Origin: Sulfitobacter sp. LCG007
GTDB taxonomy: Bacteria; Pseudomonadota; Alphaproteobacteria; Rhodobacterales; Rhodobacteraceae
Reading direction: 5' to 3'
Assembly (NCBI RefSeq): GCF_040801785.1
Contig: NZ_CP161805.1
Location: forward strand, 124,001 to 188,000
DNA: 64,000 nucleotides
Shown here one piece after another: positions 45,018 through 53,667 of this stretch. Under the pieces are notes generated by a model. It was not told the DNA's origin. It was given only the letters and a program-made list of their open reading frames with translations, and made no database searches. How positions within the stretch are numbered: the first letter of the stretch is position 1; each line of letters starts with the position of its first letter. A program made the translations under genes and the position numbers.

Positions 45018-45093
45018 GGGCCTGTAGCTCAGCTGGTAGAGCAACTGACTTTTAATCAGTAGGTCTCGGGTTCGAACCCCGACGGGCTCACCA
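45018..45093 (+). tRNA. tRNA-Lys (UUU)
   Basis: A 76-nt cloverleaf including an encoded CCA. Acceptor GGGCCTG pairs with CGGGCTC (one G-U each side). D-arm AGCTCAGCTGGTAGAGC, anticodon arm ACTGA-CTTTTAA-TCAGT with anticodon TTT, and T-arm CGGGTTCGAACCCCG. It lies between dapF and the large flagellar block. Confidence 0.97.
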
Positions 45094-45305
45094 TATTCTG
45101 CCAGCGAAATCGAGAACCCGGCACCGGCAGAAGCCAGTGCCGAGATTTCGTTTGAGCAGAGTGCCGTCGATTTTCCGCGATGCTACGCTGTCGCCATGCC
45201 CCGCTGTCGCCGTGCCACGTTCGGCCGGCTCCGGCGGCATGCGTGCCGAGGGGCGCCGAAACGGTCGTGCCGTTGGTGGGGGCGCCGAATTTGCCCTTCT
45301 TCACG

Positions 45306-46685
45306 TCATGCGCGCTTTTCACCATGTGGCCGGAGCGACCCCCTGGCGCCGCCGGAGCCCATCGAGCGCGCCCGGCGCAGGATGACCTCGAGTTGGGTGA
45401 AACTGTGCGCGATGTCCTGCTGCTCGACCTTGCCGAGGAAGGCGTCGAGATCATTCCAAAGCTGGATCGCGTCATCGACCTCGGGATCGCTGCCGTTGAC
45501 ATAGAGCCCCGCATGGATCATCGCCGAGTTCCGGTCATACGCCGAAAGCAGGCGCCGCGCCTTCATGAGCAGCGCATTCTCCGACGGTGCAGCCGCGTCA
45601 GGGAGGCTGCGCGAAACCGATCGCAGCACGTCCACCGCCGGAAAGCGTCCGCGCTCGGCGATGGCACGGTCCAGCACGACATGGCCGTCGAGGACGCCGC
45701 GGAGGATGTCGGCGATCGGCTCTTCCATGTCCGAACCCGCGACGAGCACGCTGAAGATCCCGGTGATGTCACCCTGTGTGCCCAGTCCGGGCCCGGCACG
45801 CTCGCAGAGCTGCATGATCTGATGCGCCGTGGAGGGGGGATAGCCCCGAAGCACCGGAGCCTCGCCTCCGGCCACCGCCACCTCGCGGTGCGCCTCGGCG
45901 AACCGTGTGATCGAATCGGCAAGGAAGAGGACCGAATGGCCTTCGTCCCGGAAGTGCTCCGCAACCGCCATCGCCGCCCAGGCGCAGCGGCGGCGCAGGA
46001 TCGGAGAGCGGTCCGAGGTCGCGGTCACGATGACGCTGCGCGCCAGCCCTTCGGGTCCAAGCACCTGATCGACGAAATGGCGCAGCTCGCGTCCGCGCTC
46101 TCCGATCAGGGCGATCACGACCACATCGGCCTCCATGCTCTGGGCGAGCTTGCCCAGCAGGCTCGACTTTCCGACGCCGGATCCCGCGAAGAGGCCCATG
46201 CGCTGGCCCCGCACGATGGGGAGCATCGTGTTCAGAACCGCCGTGCCCGTCTCGAGCCGGTCGCCCAGGGCGCGCCTCAACCCGGCCTCCGGCGGGCCGC
46301 CGCGCAGCGGACGCGGCTTTGCGCCCCGCAGCAGCGCACGACCGTCGAGAGGCCGGCCGTAGGGATCGATGATCCGCCCGATCCAGCTGTCGCATGGTGA
46401 CAGCCCGCTCGCCTCGCCCAACGCCACGCGATCCCCCAATGCCACGCCATCGGGGCTTTCGTCAGGAAGCAGGACCAGCCGGTCATCGGCCAGCCGCAGC
46501 ACCTCTCCGGTCAGCTTTCCGCTGCGTCGGTAGATGGTTACCGGGTCGCCGATCCGGGCCAGCCCGGTCAGCCCGCGCACATGCACCACGCCGGCGTCGA
46601 CGCGGATCACGCGCCCGATGTGTCGCACCGGCACGAGATCCGAAATCTGGTTCGAAATCTCCGAGATCGAGAAGGACGAGGTCAT
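45306..46685 (-). CDS. fliI: Flagellum-specific ATPase FliI
   Basis: A 459-residue F1-like ATPase of the flagellar type III export system. Walker A is LFAGSGVGKSSLLGKLAQSM, then VIALIGERGRELRHFVDQVL and VLFLADSITRFAEAHREVAV (Walker B region); GYPPSTAHQIMQLCERAGPG is typical for FliI. AAGGATTGTC precedes the ATG at 46685; a longer frame upstream is not family-like. It is divergent from flgB. The 213 bp on its 3' side to tRNA-Lys holds nothing recognised. Confidence 0.95.
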   Translation of the reverse strand: MTSSFSISEISNQISDLVPVRHIGRVIRVDAGVVHVRGLTGLARIGDPVTIYRRSGKLTGEVLRLADDRLVLLPDESPDGVALGDRVALGEASGLSPCDSWIGRIIDPYGRPLDGRALLRGAKPRPLRGGPPEAGLRRALGDRLETGTAVLNTMLPIVRGQRMGLFAGSGVGKSSLLGKLAQSMEADVVVIALIGERGRELRHFVDQVLGPEGLARSVIVTATSDRSPILRRRCAWAAMAVAEHFRDEGHSVLFLADSITRFAEAHREVAVAGGEAPVLRGYPPSTAHQIMQLCERAGPGLGTQGDITGIFSVLVAGSDMEEPIADILRGVLDGHVVLDRAIAERGRFPAVDVLRSVSRSLPDAAAPSENALLMKARRLLSAYDRNSAMIHAGLYVNGSDPEVDDAIQLWNDLDAFLGKVEQQDIAHSFTQLEVILRRARSMGSGGARGSLRPHGEKRA

Positions 46686-46763
46686 GACAATCCTTTGTAA
46701 CCGCACACTGTTTCTAAAGGATTCGCAGTTAAGCCTTGATGAAACGCACGAGGAAGAATCCCG

Positions 46764-47156
46764 ATGTTCGACAGACTCGATGTCTTCAAGATGTCGTATG
46801 CAATGGCGGTTCATGCCGGCCACAGGCAGGCGGTCGTGGCCCAGAACGTGGCCAACGCCGACACGCCCGGCTATCAGGCACGCGACGTCGCCTCCTTTTC
46901 CGACAGCTTCAGGTCGACGGCACTTTCCGCAGGTCAGGTCCAGAAAGCCACGCGCCCCGGCCACCTCAACGGCGCATCCTCCGCAGTGCCTGCCTCGGCC
47001 ACCGTCGACCGCGACGCAGAGGCGTCACCCAACGGCAATACCGTATCGCTCGAGATGGAGATGCTGAAATCCATCGACGCAAAGCGCAGCCACGATCGGG
47101 CGCTGGCCATCTACAAGTCGTCGCTGAACATCCTGCGACTGAACCTGGCACGCTGA
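46764..47156 (+). CDS. flgB: Flagellar basal-body rod protein FlgB
   Basis: A 130-residue proximal rod protein. The N-terminal rod motif reads AVVAQNVANADTPGYQARDV, the (N/D)xANxxTPGY consensus shared by rod and hook proteins. GAGGAAG lies upstream. First of the rightward operon flgBC-fliEQ-flgFGAH. Exported through FliI/FlhAB and built on FliE/FliF. Confidence 0.93.
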   Translation: MFDRLDVFKMSYAMAVHAGHRQAVVAQNVANADTPGYQARDVASFSDSFRSTALSAGQVQKATRPGHLNGASSAVPASATVDRDAEASPNGNTVSLEMEMLKSIDAKRSHDRALAIYKSSLNILRLNLAR

Positions 47157-47169
47157 CGGAGGCAGGCGA

Positions 47170-47562
47170 ATGAGCGATTTCAACAATTCCCTGAACGTTT
47201 CGGCAAGCGGTCTGAAGGCGCAGGCGACCCGCCTGCGTCACCTGTCCGAGAATATCTCGAACGCCGACACGCCCGGATACCGTCGCAAGACGATTTCGTT
47301 CCGGACCGCCTTCGATGCCAATCGCGACGTTGAGATGGTGGAGACAAGCAAGGTGCACCTCGACCGCCGCGATCTGGAACGGATCTACGATCCCTCGCAT
47401 CCCATGGCGGACGAGGACGGCTATTTCGAGGGGTCGAACGTCGACCTGATGATCGAGATCGGCGATGCCCGCGAGGCCCAGCGAAGCTACGAGGCCAATC
47501 TCAAGATGTTCGAAATGGCACGCAAGATGTCGGGCGGGCTGATGGACCTGCTGCGCAAGTGA
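47170..47562 (+). CDS. flgC: Flagellar basal-body rod protein FlgC
   Basis: A 130-residue proximal rod protein. N-terminus SDFNNSLNVSASGLKAQATR with ISNADTPGYRRKTISF, and the C-terminal amphipathic helix VDLMIEIGDAREAQRSYEAN. GGAGG precedes the ATG. 13 bp after flgB. Confidence 0.94.
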   Translation: MSDFNNSLNVSASGLKAQATRLRHLSENISNADTPGYRRKTISFRTAFDANRDVEMVETSKVHLDRRDLERIYDPSHPMADEDGYFEGSNVDLMIEIGDAREAQRSYEANLKMFEMARKMSGGLMDLLRK

Positions 47563-47610
47563 CCAAGCATCTTGGCGCCGAAAGGCGCCACCTGAAACAG
47601 GAGTTCCAGA

Positions 47611-47901
47611 ATGGACATGAAGGCCATATCCGCCATCCGCAAGTATTCCGACGCGCGCCCCGCGACCGAACCCAGGCCTGTCGATTCCGGGATCGGCGGC
47701 GTGTTCGGCGATGCGGCGATGGATTTCGCGCAGACACTCGCACAAAGCGAGGATCTCTCGAAGGCGTCCATGATCGGGGATGCCGATCCGCATGCCCTGG
47801 TGCAGGCCCTCGCGCAGACCGAGCTTGCCGTCGAGACCGCGGTAACCGTGCGCAACAAGGTCGTCGAAGCCTACCAGGAAATCCTGCGGATGCCGGTCTG
47901 A
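47611..47901 (+). CDS. fliE: Hook-basal body protein FliE
   Basis: A 96-residue MS ring-rod junction protein. C-terminal helices ALVQALAQTELAVETAVTVR and NKVVEAYQEILRMPV match FliE. AGGAG sits seven bases before the first ATG. The stop abuts fliQ by one base. Confidence 0.92.
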   Translation: MDMKAISAIRKYSDARPATEPRPVDSGIGGVFGDAAMDFAQTLAQSEDLSKASMIGDADPHALVQALAQTELAVETAVTVRNKVVEAYQEILRMPV

Positions 47902-47902
47902 G

Positions 47903-48172
47903 ATGCTCGATGAGATCGTCTTTTTCGACACCCTGCAGCAGGGGCTCTGGATCGCGGTCGTCGTCTCGATCCCCATCCTGACGGCCGCGCTGGTCACCGG
48001 TGTTTCGATCGGTCTCGTCCAGGCGCTCACCTCGATCCAGGAAATGACCCTGACCTTCGTGCCGAAGCTCGCCGCCATCGTCATCGTCTTCTGGATGTCG
48101 ATGGACTTCATGACCCAGACAATCGTGTCCTTCTTCCAGGAACGCATCGTTCCCCTGATCGCCGGAGGCTGA
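47903..48172 (+). CDS. fliQ: Flagellar export protein FliQ
   Basis: An 89-residue inner-membrane export-gate subunit with two helices: LWIAVVVSIPILTAALVTGV and LTFVPKLAAIVIVFWMSMDF, with GLVQALTSIQEMTLTF between. It joins FliP and FliR in the gate complex. Next gene flgF starts 3 bp on. Confidence 0.94.
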   Translation: MLDEIVFFDTLQQGLWIAVVVSIPILTAALVTGVSIGLVQALTSIQEMTLTFVPKLAAIVIVFWMSMDFMTQTIVSFFQERIVPLIAGG

Positions 48173-48175
48173 CCC

Positions 48176-48889
48176 TTGGACAACGCCGGATATACCACCC
48201 TGACCCGCCAGGCCGGGCTGATGCGCGAAATGCGCGTGATCGCAAACAACATCGCGAACGCGGCGACGTCGGGCTATCGTCAGGAGGGCCTGATCTTCTC
48301 GGAATACGTCAAGTCCGTCGATGGGGCCGAAAGCCTGTCGATGGGGCAGGGCAACGTCTACAACACGTCCTATGCCCAGGGACCTCTCACGCAGACCGGC
48401 GGCGGGTTCGATTTCGCGATCGAGGGCGACGGTTTCTTCCTTGTCGAGACACCGGCGGGGCAGCGCCTGACGCGCAACGGATCGTTCTCTCCCAGCGCCG
48501 CGGGCGAACTGGTGACCTTCGACGGCTTCCGCGTGCTCGATGCGGGCGGTGCGCCTGTGTTCGTGCCTCAGGGCGTCTCGGACGTCGCGGTTTCAGCCGA
48601 TGGCACGATGAGCTCGGATGGCGTGCCGATCGGCCAGATCGGCCTCGTGCGGCCGCTCGATCCGGGCGGGATGGTGCGCGAAGACGGCGTGATGTTCCGT
48701 GCCGATGGCGGTCAGGAACCGGCCGTCGGTGCCCGGGTCATGCAAGGTTTCATCGAGAATTCAAACGTCGACCCGGTCCTGCAGATCGCCCGGATGATCG
48801 AGGTACAGCGCGCCTACGAGGCTGGCTCGAGCTTTCTCGAGACCGAAGACGAACGCATCCGCCAGTCCATAAAGACGCTGACGGAATAG
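48176..48889 (+). CDS. flgF: Flagellar basal-body rod protein FlgF
   Basis: A 237-residue rod protein. Starts at TTG with GGAGG upstream. N-terminal motif MRVIANNIANAATSGYRQEG; central IEGDGFFLVETPAGQRLTRN; C-terminal FIENSNVDPVLQIARMIEVQ before RAYEAGSSFLE. A little shorter than enteric FlgF. Confidence 0.93.
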   Translation: MDNAGYTTLTRQAGLMREMRVIANNIANAATSGYRQEGLIFSEYVKSVDGAESLSMGQGNVYNTSYAQGPLTQTGGGFDFAIEGDGFFLVETPAGQRLTRNGSFSPSAAGELVTFDGFRVLDAGGAPVFVPQGVSDVAVSADGTMSSDGVPIGQIGLVRPLDPGGMVREDGVMFRADGGQEPAVGARVMQGFIENSNVDPVLQIARMIEVQRAYEAGSSFLETEDERIRQSIKTLTE

Positions 48890-48914
48890 ATCACATCAAC
48901 CCAGGAGGAGCCGC

Positions 48915-49700
48915 ATGCGCGCCCTGAAGATCGCCGCCACGGGCATGAGTGCCCAGCAGATGCGGGTCGAGACGATTTCGAACAACCTCGCCAACATGAG
49001 CACGACGGGCTACAACGCCCGGCGGGCCGAATTCGCCGACCTGCACTACCAGCAGGTCGCGCGCGCCGGCACGATCAACGCCACCGACGGCACGACATTG
49101 CCCACGGGGGTTCAGCTCGGCCTCGGGGTGCGACCCGCCTCGGTCACCGTGCAGCTTCAGCAGGGCACGCTCGCACAGTCCGGGGGCGATCTCGACGTCG
49201 CCATCGAAGGGGCGGGGTATCTCGAGGTTCTGATGCCGTCGGGCGAGACCGCCTACAGCCGCGACGGTGCGCTGAAACGTTCCGGAGAAGGCATGATCGT
49301 GACCTCGGACGGCTTTCCGGTCGAACCGCAGATCGTGATCCCGGACGACGCGCGCAGCATATCCATCAGCCCCGATGGCGAGGTCTATGCGTATTTCGCC
49401 GACGCGGTGGACGCACAGCTTCTCGGCCAGTTCAATCTGACCGGCTTCACCAATGCCAAGGGTCTCGAGGCGATCGGCTCGAACATGTTCCTCGAGACCG
49501 AGGCTTCCGGGCCCCCGCTGACCTCCACTCCCGGCCAGGACGGTCTCGGCACGCTGCGTCAGGGCTATCTCGAGGACAGCTCCGTCGATGCGGTGCGCGA
49601 GATCACCGAGCTGATCGAGGCGCAGCGGGGCTACGAGATGAACGCCAAGGTCATCACGGCCGCCGACCAGATGATGGCGGCGACGTCTCAGGTCCGATGA
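48915..49700 (+). CDS. flgG: Distal rod protein FlgG
   Basis: A 261-residue distal rod protein. N-terminus MRALKIAATGMSAQQMRVET and ISNNLANMSTTGYNARRAEF; the centre has DLDVAIEGAGYLEVLMPSGE; C-terminus REITELIEAQRGYEMNAKVI. AGGAGGAG precedes the ATG. Its last 4 bp overlap the flgA start. Confidence 0.96.
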   Translation: MRALKIAATGMSAQQMRVETISNNLANMSTTGYNARRAEFADLHYQQVARAGTINATDGTTLPTGVQLGLGVRPASVTVQLQQGTLAQSGGDLDVAIEGAGYLEVLMPSGETAYSRDGALKRSGEGMIVTSDGFPVEPQIVIPDDARSISISPDGEVYAYFADAVDAQLLGQFNLTGFTNAKGLEAIGSNMFLETEASGPPLTSTPGQDGLGTLRQGYLEDSSVDAVREITELIEAQRGYEMNAKVITAADQMMAATSQVR

Positions 49701-50119
49701 CAGTTCTCAGATTTGCCCTTGTCCTGGCCGCGATCGGCCAGGCCGCGCCCGCGGACATTGTGGTTCCGACGCGCACGATCCGCGCCAACGCCATCGTCAC
49801 CGAGGGCGATGTCACGGCACAGCCCGGCGAGAATCCGGATGCCTTCGACCGTCCCGGCGATGTCATCGGCCAGGAAGCGCGGGTCACGCTCTTCGCTGGC
49901 CGTCCGATCCGCCTCGACGAGATCGGACCGCCCGCGCTGGTCGACCGGAACCAGATCGTCGCCCTGCGGTTCGAGACCGCGGGGCTCATGATCACGACGG
50001 ACGGCCGCGCGCTCGAGCGGGGCGGCGTCGGTGATATGGTGCGGATCATGAACCTCTCCTCACGCGCCACGCTGTTCGGAGAGATCCAGCCCGACGGCTC
50101 CGTCCGGGTTCACAAATGA
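49697..50119 (+). CDS. flgA: P-ring assembly chaperone FlgA
   Basis: A 140-residue periplasmic protein with a signal peptide (MTVLRFALVLAAIGQAAPAD) and a SAF-like beta domain (VVPTRTIRANAIVTEGDVTA and FAGRPIRLDEIGPPALVDRN). It is short for FlgA; the N-terminal domain seen in enteric proteins is lacking, as is common in alphaproteobacteria. It helps FlgI form the P ring; flgI itself is not here. ATGA overlaps on both sides. Confidence 0.9.
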   Translation: MTVLRFALVLAAIGQAAPADIVVPTRTIRANAIVTEGDVTAQPGENPDAFDRPGDVIGQEARVTLFAGRPIRLDEIGPPALVDRNQIVALRFETAGLMITTDGRALERGGVGDMVRIMNLSSRATLFGEIQPDGSVRVHK

Positions 50120-50865
50120 GGACGCTTTCGATGCCCCGCGCTGCCCTTGCTCTGATTCCCGCACTTTTCGTTCTCGGCGCTTGTGCCGACCGGCTCGATC
50201 ATCTGGGCAAGGCGCCCAGTTTCAGCCCGACGACGGAAAGTCAGGAGTATACCGCCATGATGTCGCCCGGGCTGCCACTGCTCGCCGAGGGAGACGTGCC
50301 AGTCCGGCAGGCCTCGCTGTGGTCAGGATCGCAGCAGTCGCTCTTCGGAGACCGACGCGCCGTAAAGCAGGGCGACATTCTCACGGTGGTCATCGAGATC
50401 GACGAGAAGGCAGAGATATCGAACGCGACCGACCGCAGCCGTGCTGGATCGGAAAGCCTGGGCATCCCGGGGCTCTTCGGCCTGCCCCAACGCATCGACG
50501 AGCGCTTGCCGGAAGGCGCGTCGATGGCCGATGCGGTCTCGATTGGCTCGTCCAGCAGCGCGTCCGGCGACGGATCGGTGAAGCGGAAGGAAAAACTGAC
50601 CCTGCGCGTCGCGGCCACGGTCGTCTCGGTCCTGCCAAACGGTGTGCTTGCAATCTCCGGGACCCAGGAGCTGAGGGTCAATTTCGAGCTGCGCGAACTG
50701 CTCGTGACCGGCTACGTCCGCCCCGAGGACATCTCGCGCCAGAACGAGATCACCTATGACAAGATCGCTTCGGCCCGTGTGTCCTACGGCGGGCGCGGGC
50801 AGATCACCGACGTCCAGCAGCCCCGTCTGGGACAGCAGGCGCTCGACGCCGTCCTGCCGTTCTAG
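50116..50865 (+). CDS. flgH: Flagellar L-ring lipoprotein FlgH
   Basis: A 249-residue outer-membrane lipoprotein. Lipobox FVLGAC places the acylated Cys at residue 23. Core motifs SLWSGSQQSLFGDRRAVKQG, DILTVVIEIDEKAEISNATD, VSVLPNGVLAISGTQELRVN and VTGYVRPEDISRQNEITYDK are typical. Forms the bearing in the outer membrane. Overlaps flgA by 4 bp. Confidence 0.95.
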   Translation: MRTLSMPRAALALIPALFVLGACADRLDHLGKAPSFSPTTESQEYTAMMSPGLPLLAEGDVPVRQASLWSGSQQSLFGDRRAVKQGDILTVVIEIDEKAEISNATDRSRAGSESLGIPGLFGLPQRIDERLPEGASMADAVSIGSSSSASGDGSVKRKEKLTLRVAATVVSVLPNGVLAISGTQELRVNFELRELLVTGYVRPEDISRQNEITYDKIASARVSYGGRGQITDVQQPRLGQQALDAVLPF

Positions 50866-50874
50866 GAGAAATTG

Positions 50875-51387
50875 ATGCGCAAGCTGCTGCCCATCCTGTT
50901 GCTGCTCGTGGGGACAGGAGTCGGTGTGGGTGCCGGGATGTTCCTGCGTCCCGAGCCGGAGCCGGTCGCCGAAACCGAGGAAGGGGCGGAAATCCCGCCA
51001 GAAGCCGAGCACGCCCCCGATGCAGAAACCGACGGCGCCGGGTCCAAGGGCGAGGCCACGGGGATGGAGTACGTCAAGTTCAACAACCAGTTTGTCGTGC
51101 CGGTCGTGCGTGACGGGAATATCGGGGCGCTCGTGGTGCTGTCGCTCAGCCTCGAGGTACCCGAGGCGCAGGTCGACTCGGTCTATGCGCGAGAGCCGAA
51201 ACTCCGCGATGCCTTCCTTCAGGTTCTGTTCGATCATGCCAATATCGGCGGCTTCGACGGAGAATTCACGGCCGCGGGCACGCTCGACGTCCTGCGCAGA
51301 GCCCTGCGCGAGACGGCGCAGAAGTCCATGAGTGCCGCGGCGATCAATGATGTCCTGATCACCGAGATCGCGCGGCAGGATTACTGA
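50875..51387 (+). CDS. FliL-family protein (second copy in window)
   Basis: A 170-residue single-pass protein: helix LLPILLLLVGTGVGVGAGMF, an acidic linker and a C-terminal domain YVKFNNQFVVPVVRDGNIGA, then LSLSLEVPEAQVDSVY. The fold resembles FliL, a stator-associated protein, but it differs from the FliL at 60826. It ends the flgB-to-flgH operon and its last bases overlap the convergent FliJ-like gene. ATG 50875 chosen; an upstream TTG is possible. Confidence 0.75.
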   Translation: MRKLLPILLLLVGTGVGVGAGMFLRPEPEPVAETEEGAEIPPEAEHAPDAETDGAGSKGEATGMEYVKFNNQFVVPVVRDGNIGALVVLSLSLEVPEAQVDSVYAREPKLRDAFLQVLFDHANIGGFDGEFTAAGTLDVLRRALRETAQKSMSAAAINDVLITEIARQDY

Positions 51388-51821
51388 TCCGTCAGCGAGG
51401 ACATCAGTGCAAGCTCGATCGCGAGATCCAGCCGGCGCCTGTCCGCCTCGTTGCGCTGTGCCGCCCGAGCTTCCGCGAGCAGGCCCCCGACGGCGAGTAC
51501 GCGGCCGTATTCGGTCCGTACCTCGGCGATACGGGCCTCCTTGCGGGAAAGGACGCGGGCCAGCCGGGTGTTGAGATCCTGTTTCGTGCGGCCGACCCAC
51601 CCCTTCCAGAGCAGATCGGCGCCGATCGCCCGCATCTGCGGGTCGCCCTGCCGCTCGGCCTCGCTGACCTGGGCATCGAGGCGGCGCAATTCCGAGCGCA
51701 GCCGGTTTTCCTCTTCCACCAGCTTGCGGAAGTCAGCCTGTCTGAGGTTGTAGCGGGCTTCCACCGCCTGCTGCAGCCGCCCGAGTTCGGCAATCCGCGT
51801 CATCCCCGCCATCCCCGTCAT
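51381..51821 (-). CDS. FliJ-like coiled-coil protein
   Basis: A 146-residue, charged, almost wholly helical protein: RIAELGRLQQAVEARYNLRQ, FRKLVEEENRLRSELRRLDA and VLSRKEARIAEVRTEYGRVL. Position after flhB and the two-helix coiled-coil pattern fit FliJ, the export-ATPase stalk, but no motif proves it. The ATG at 51821 overlaps the flhB stop by ATGA. Overlaps the FliL-like gene's end by 7 bp on the other strand. Confidence 0.6.
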   Translation of the reverse strand: MTGMAGMTRIAELGRLQQAVEARYNLRQADFRKLVEEENRLRSELRRLDAQVSEAERQGDPQMRAIGADLLWKGWVGRTKQDLNTRLARVLSRKEARIAEVRTEYGRVLAVGGLLAEARAAQRNEADRRRLDLAIELALMSSLTDQ

Positions 51822-52900
51822 CCGCGCTGCCGGGCGCGGTTGCGCATCGCCTCGGCGAACCGGATCGCGGCCGCCACCGCACGGTAGTGATCCGGCGCAA
51901 TCTCTGCACCGATCTCCGTCGTGGCATGAAGCGCGCGCGCCGTCGGCGGATCGGAATGGATCGGAACGGCGCTCTCGGCCGCGATTTCGCGAATGCGCAG
52001 GGCCACCTCGTCGAGTCCTTTCGCCACGCAGACCGGCGCCTGGCCCGGAATCCTGTGCCACTTCAGCGCGACCGCGTAGTGGGTCGGGTTGACGATCACC
52101 ACATCCGCCTGAGGCACGTCCTGCATCATCTGCAGACCAGCGATGGCCTGGGCGCGCTGGCGGCGCTCCTGCTTCATGTATGGATCGCCCTCGGCATCCT
52201 TGGTTTCGTCCATCACCTCCTTGCGTGACATCCGGTTCTTGCGCAGGTGCTCGAAGTGCTGGAACAGGGCATCTATCCCGCCGATCACGCCCGAGACGAG
52301 CACGACCACCAGCAGAAAGGACACGCAGAGGCTGGCCAGAAGCGAGATGACCGAATGCGGGTCGGCGCGGATAGCGCCCACCATCTCGTCAAGCCTGCCG
52401 CGCAGGAAGAAGGTCAGACAGACCGAGTAGATGACGAGCTTGGCGAAGCTCTTGGCGAACTCGAACAGCCCGCTGCGTCCGAACCGGTTCTTCGCATTGG
52501 AGATCGGCGAGATCCTCGACAGCTTGGGCTGAAGCTTTGCAGGTGCGAAGACGATTCCCCTTGTCGCGAAGAGGACGGCCAGCACCGCCGCTGCGGGCAA
52601 TGCGAAGATCGGGGCTGCGGGCAGCGCAACGGCGGCCAAAAACCCTCCCATCGGGGGGGCCGGAGCGTCAAAGAACATCCCCGCGAAATCCGAGGACTGC
52701 CCGATCATGACCGAAAGGGCCGTTCCGATGACGCTGGCGCTATGGGATCCCGTCAGGACGAGCGCGGCGAAAAGTCCCGTATAGGCCGCGGCGGCCAGAA
52801 GATCGGTGGCGCGCGGAATCTCGCCCTTCTTGCGCGCTTCCTGCAGCTTGTGCGGCGTCGCCTCGAAAGACTTGTCGCTCTCGTCCTTCTGTCCGGTCAC
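51818..52900 (-). CDS. flhB: Flagellar export-gate protein FlhB
   Basis: A 360-residue export switch protein. N-terminus DKSFEATPHKLQEARKKGEI matches FlhB, then four transmembrane helices, and the self-cleavage site NPTHYAVAL at about residues 271-279 (N-P-T-H). It changes specificity from hook to filament when FliK signals. GTG start overlaps the fliR stop by 4 bp. Confidence 0.95.
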   Translation of the reverse strand: MTGQKDESDKSFEATPHKLQEARKKGEIPRATDLLAAAAYTGLFAALVLTGSHSASVIGTALSVMIGQSSDFAGMFFDAPAPPMGGFLAAVALPAAPIFALPAAAVLAVLFATRGIVFAPAKLQPKLSRISPISNAKNRFGRSGLFEFAKSFAKLVIYSVCLTFFLRGRLDEMVGAIRADPHSVISLLASLCVSFLLVVVLVSGVIGGIDALFQHFEHLRKNRMSRKEVMDETKDAEGDPYMKQERRQRAQAIAGLQMMQDVPQADVVIVNPTHYAVALKWHRIPGQAPVCVAKGLDEVALRIREIAAESAVPIHSDPPTARALHATTEIGAEIAPDHYRAVAAAIRFAEAMRNRARQRG

Positions 52901-53667
52901 GGCACGGCTCCGAAGGGTGCGGCGAGAAATCCTTGCATCGTCTCGAGCCAGGTCCTGATCATGACAGGCGCTGCGACACAGAGCAGGAAAAGGCCACCGC
53001 AGGTAATGACAGGCGCACCGACGAAAGCGACCATGAGCTGCGGCATCGCCTTGTTGATGGCGCCGAGCGCGAGATTGTAGAGCACCGACAGGATGACGAA
53101 CGGGGCCGCGAGCGTGAAGGCAAGCGAGAACATGCGACGCACCTGATCGACGCCCCAATCCGACAGCACCGAGGCATCCGGAAACATCCCGGCGGGCAGC
53201 ACGTCATATGACAGGATCAAAAGTTCAGCCGCCCGGACATGCATGCCCGTCATCACCGCCAGTGCAAGTCCGCCGATCACGAGAATGTATCCCATCGCGG
53301 GAATCGGCTCGACTGCCGCCCCTCCCAGAACCTGCGAGAGCGAGGTCGACTGCGCCGCAATCGAACCGGCGGTCTGCAGCGCGAAGACGAAGAACCGAAG
53401 CCCGATGCCGAGCGCCACGCCAATGACCGTCTCGGCGAGGGCAAGGCGGACGAAGGCGCCTGCGCCGTCCGGGGGCGCCATCGCGGGGATGGCTGGTGCG
53501 ACGATCATGGTGAATACGATCGCCACGGCCAGCTTGATCCGCATCGGGACCGAGTGTTCGCCGAAGGCGGGAAGCAATGAGCTGAACGCACCGACGCGCA
53601 GGAAGGCGATGATCGCCTGCCAGAACGTGGCCTCGGTGAGCCGCAGAAGTTCGGCGAGTGTGTTCAC
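52897..53667 (-). CDS. fliR: Flagellar export-gate protein FliR
   Basis: A 256-residue membrane protein with about six helices. The pattern FLRVGAFSSLLPAFGEHSVP, then VRLALAETVIGVALGIGLRF and GLALAVMTGMHVRAAELLIL, fits FliR. The GTG start overlaps the flhA stop by 4 bp, part of a coupled flhA-fliR-flhB-fliJ-like chain. Confidence 0.94.
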   Translation of the reverse strand: MNTLAELLRLTEATFWQAIIAFLRVGAFSSLLPAFGEHSVPMRIKLAVAIVFTMIVAPAIPAMAPPDGAGAFVRLALAETVIGVALGIGLRFFVFALQTAGSIAAQSTSLSQVLGGAAVEPIPAMGYILVIGGLALAVMTGMHVRAAELLILSYDVLPAGMFPDASVLSDWGVDQVRRMFSLAFTLAAPFVILSVLYNLALGAINKAMPQLMVAFVGAPVITCGGLFLLCVAAPVMIRTWLETMQGFLAAPFGAVP

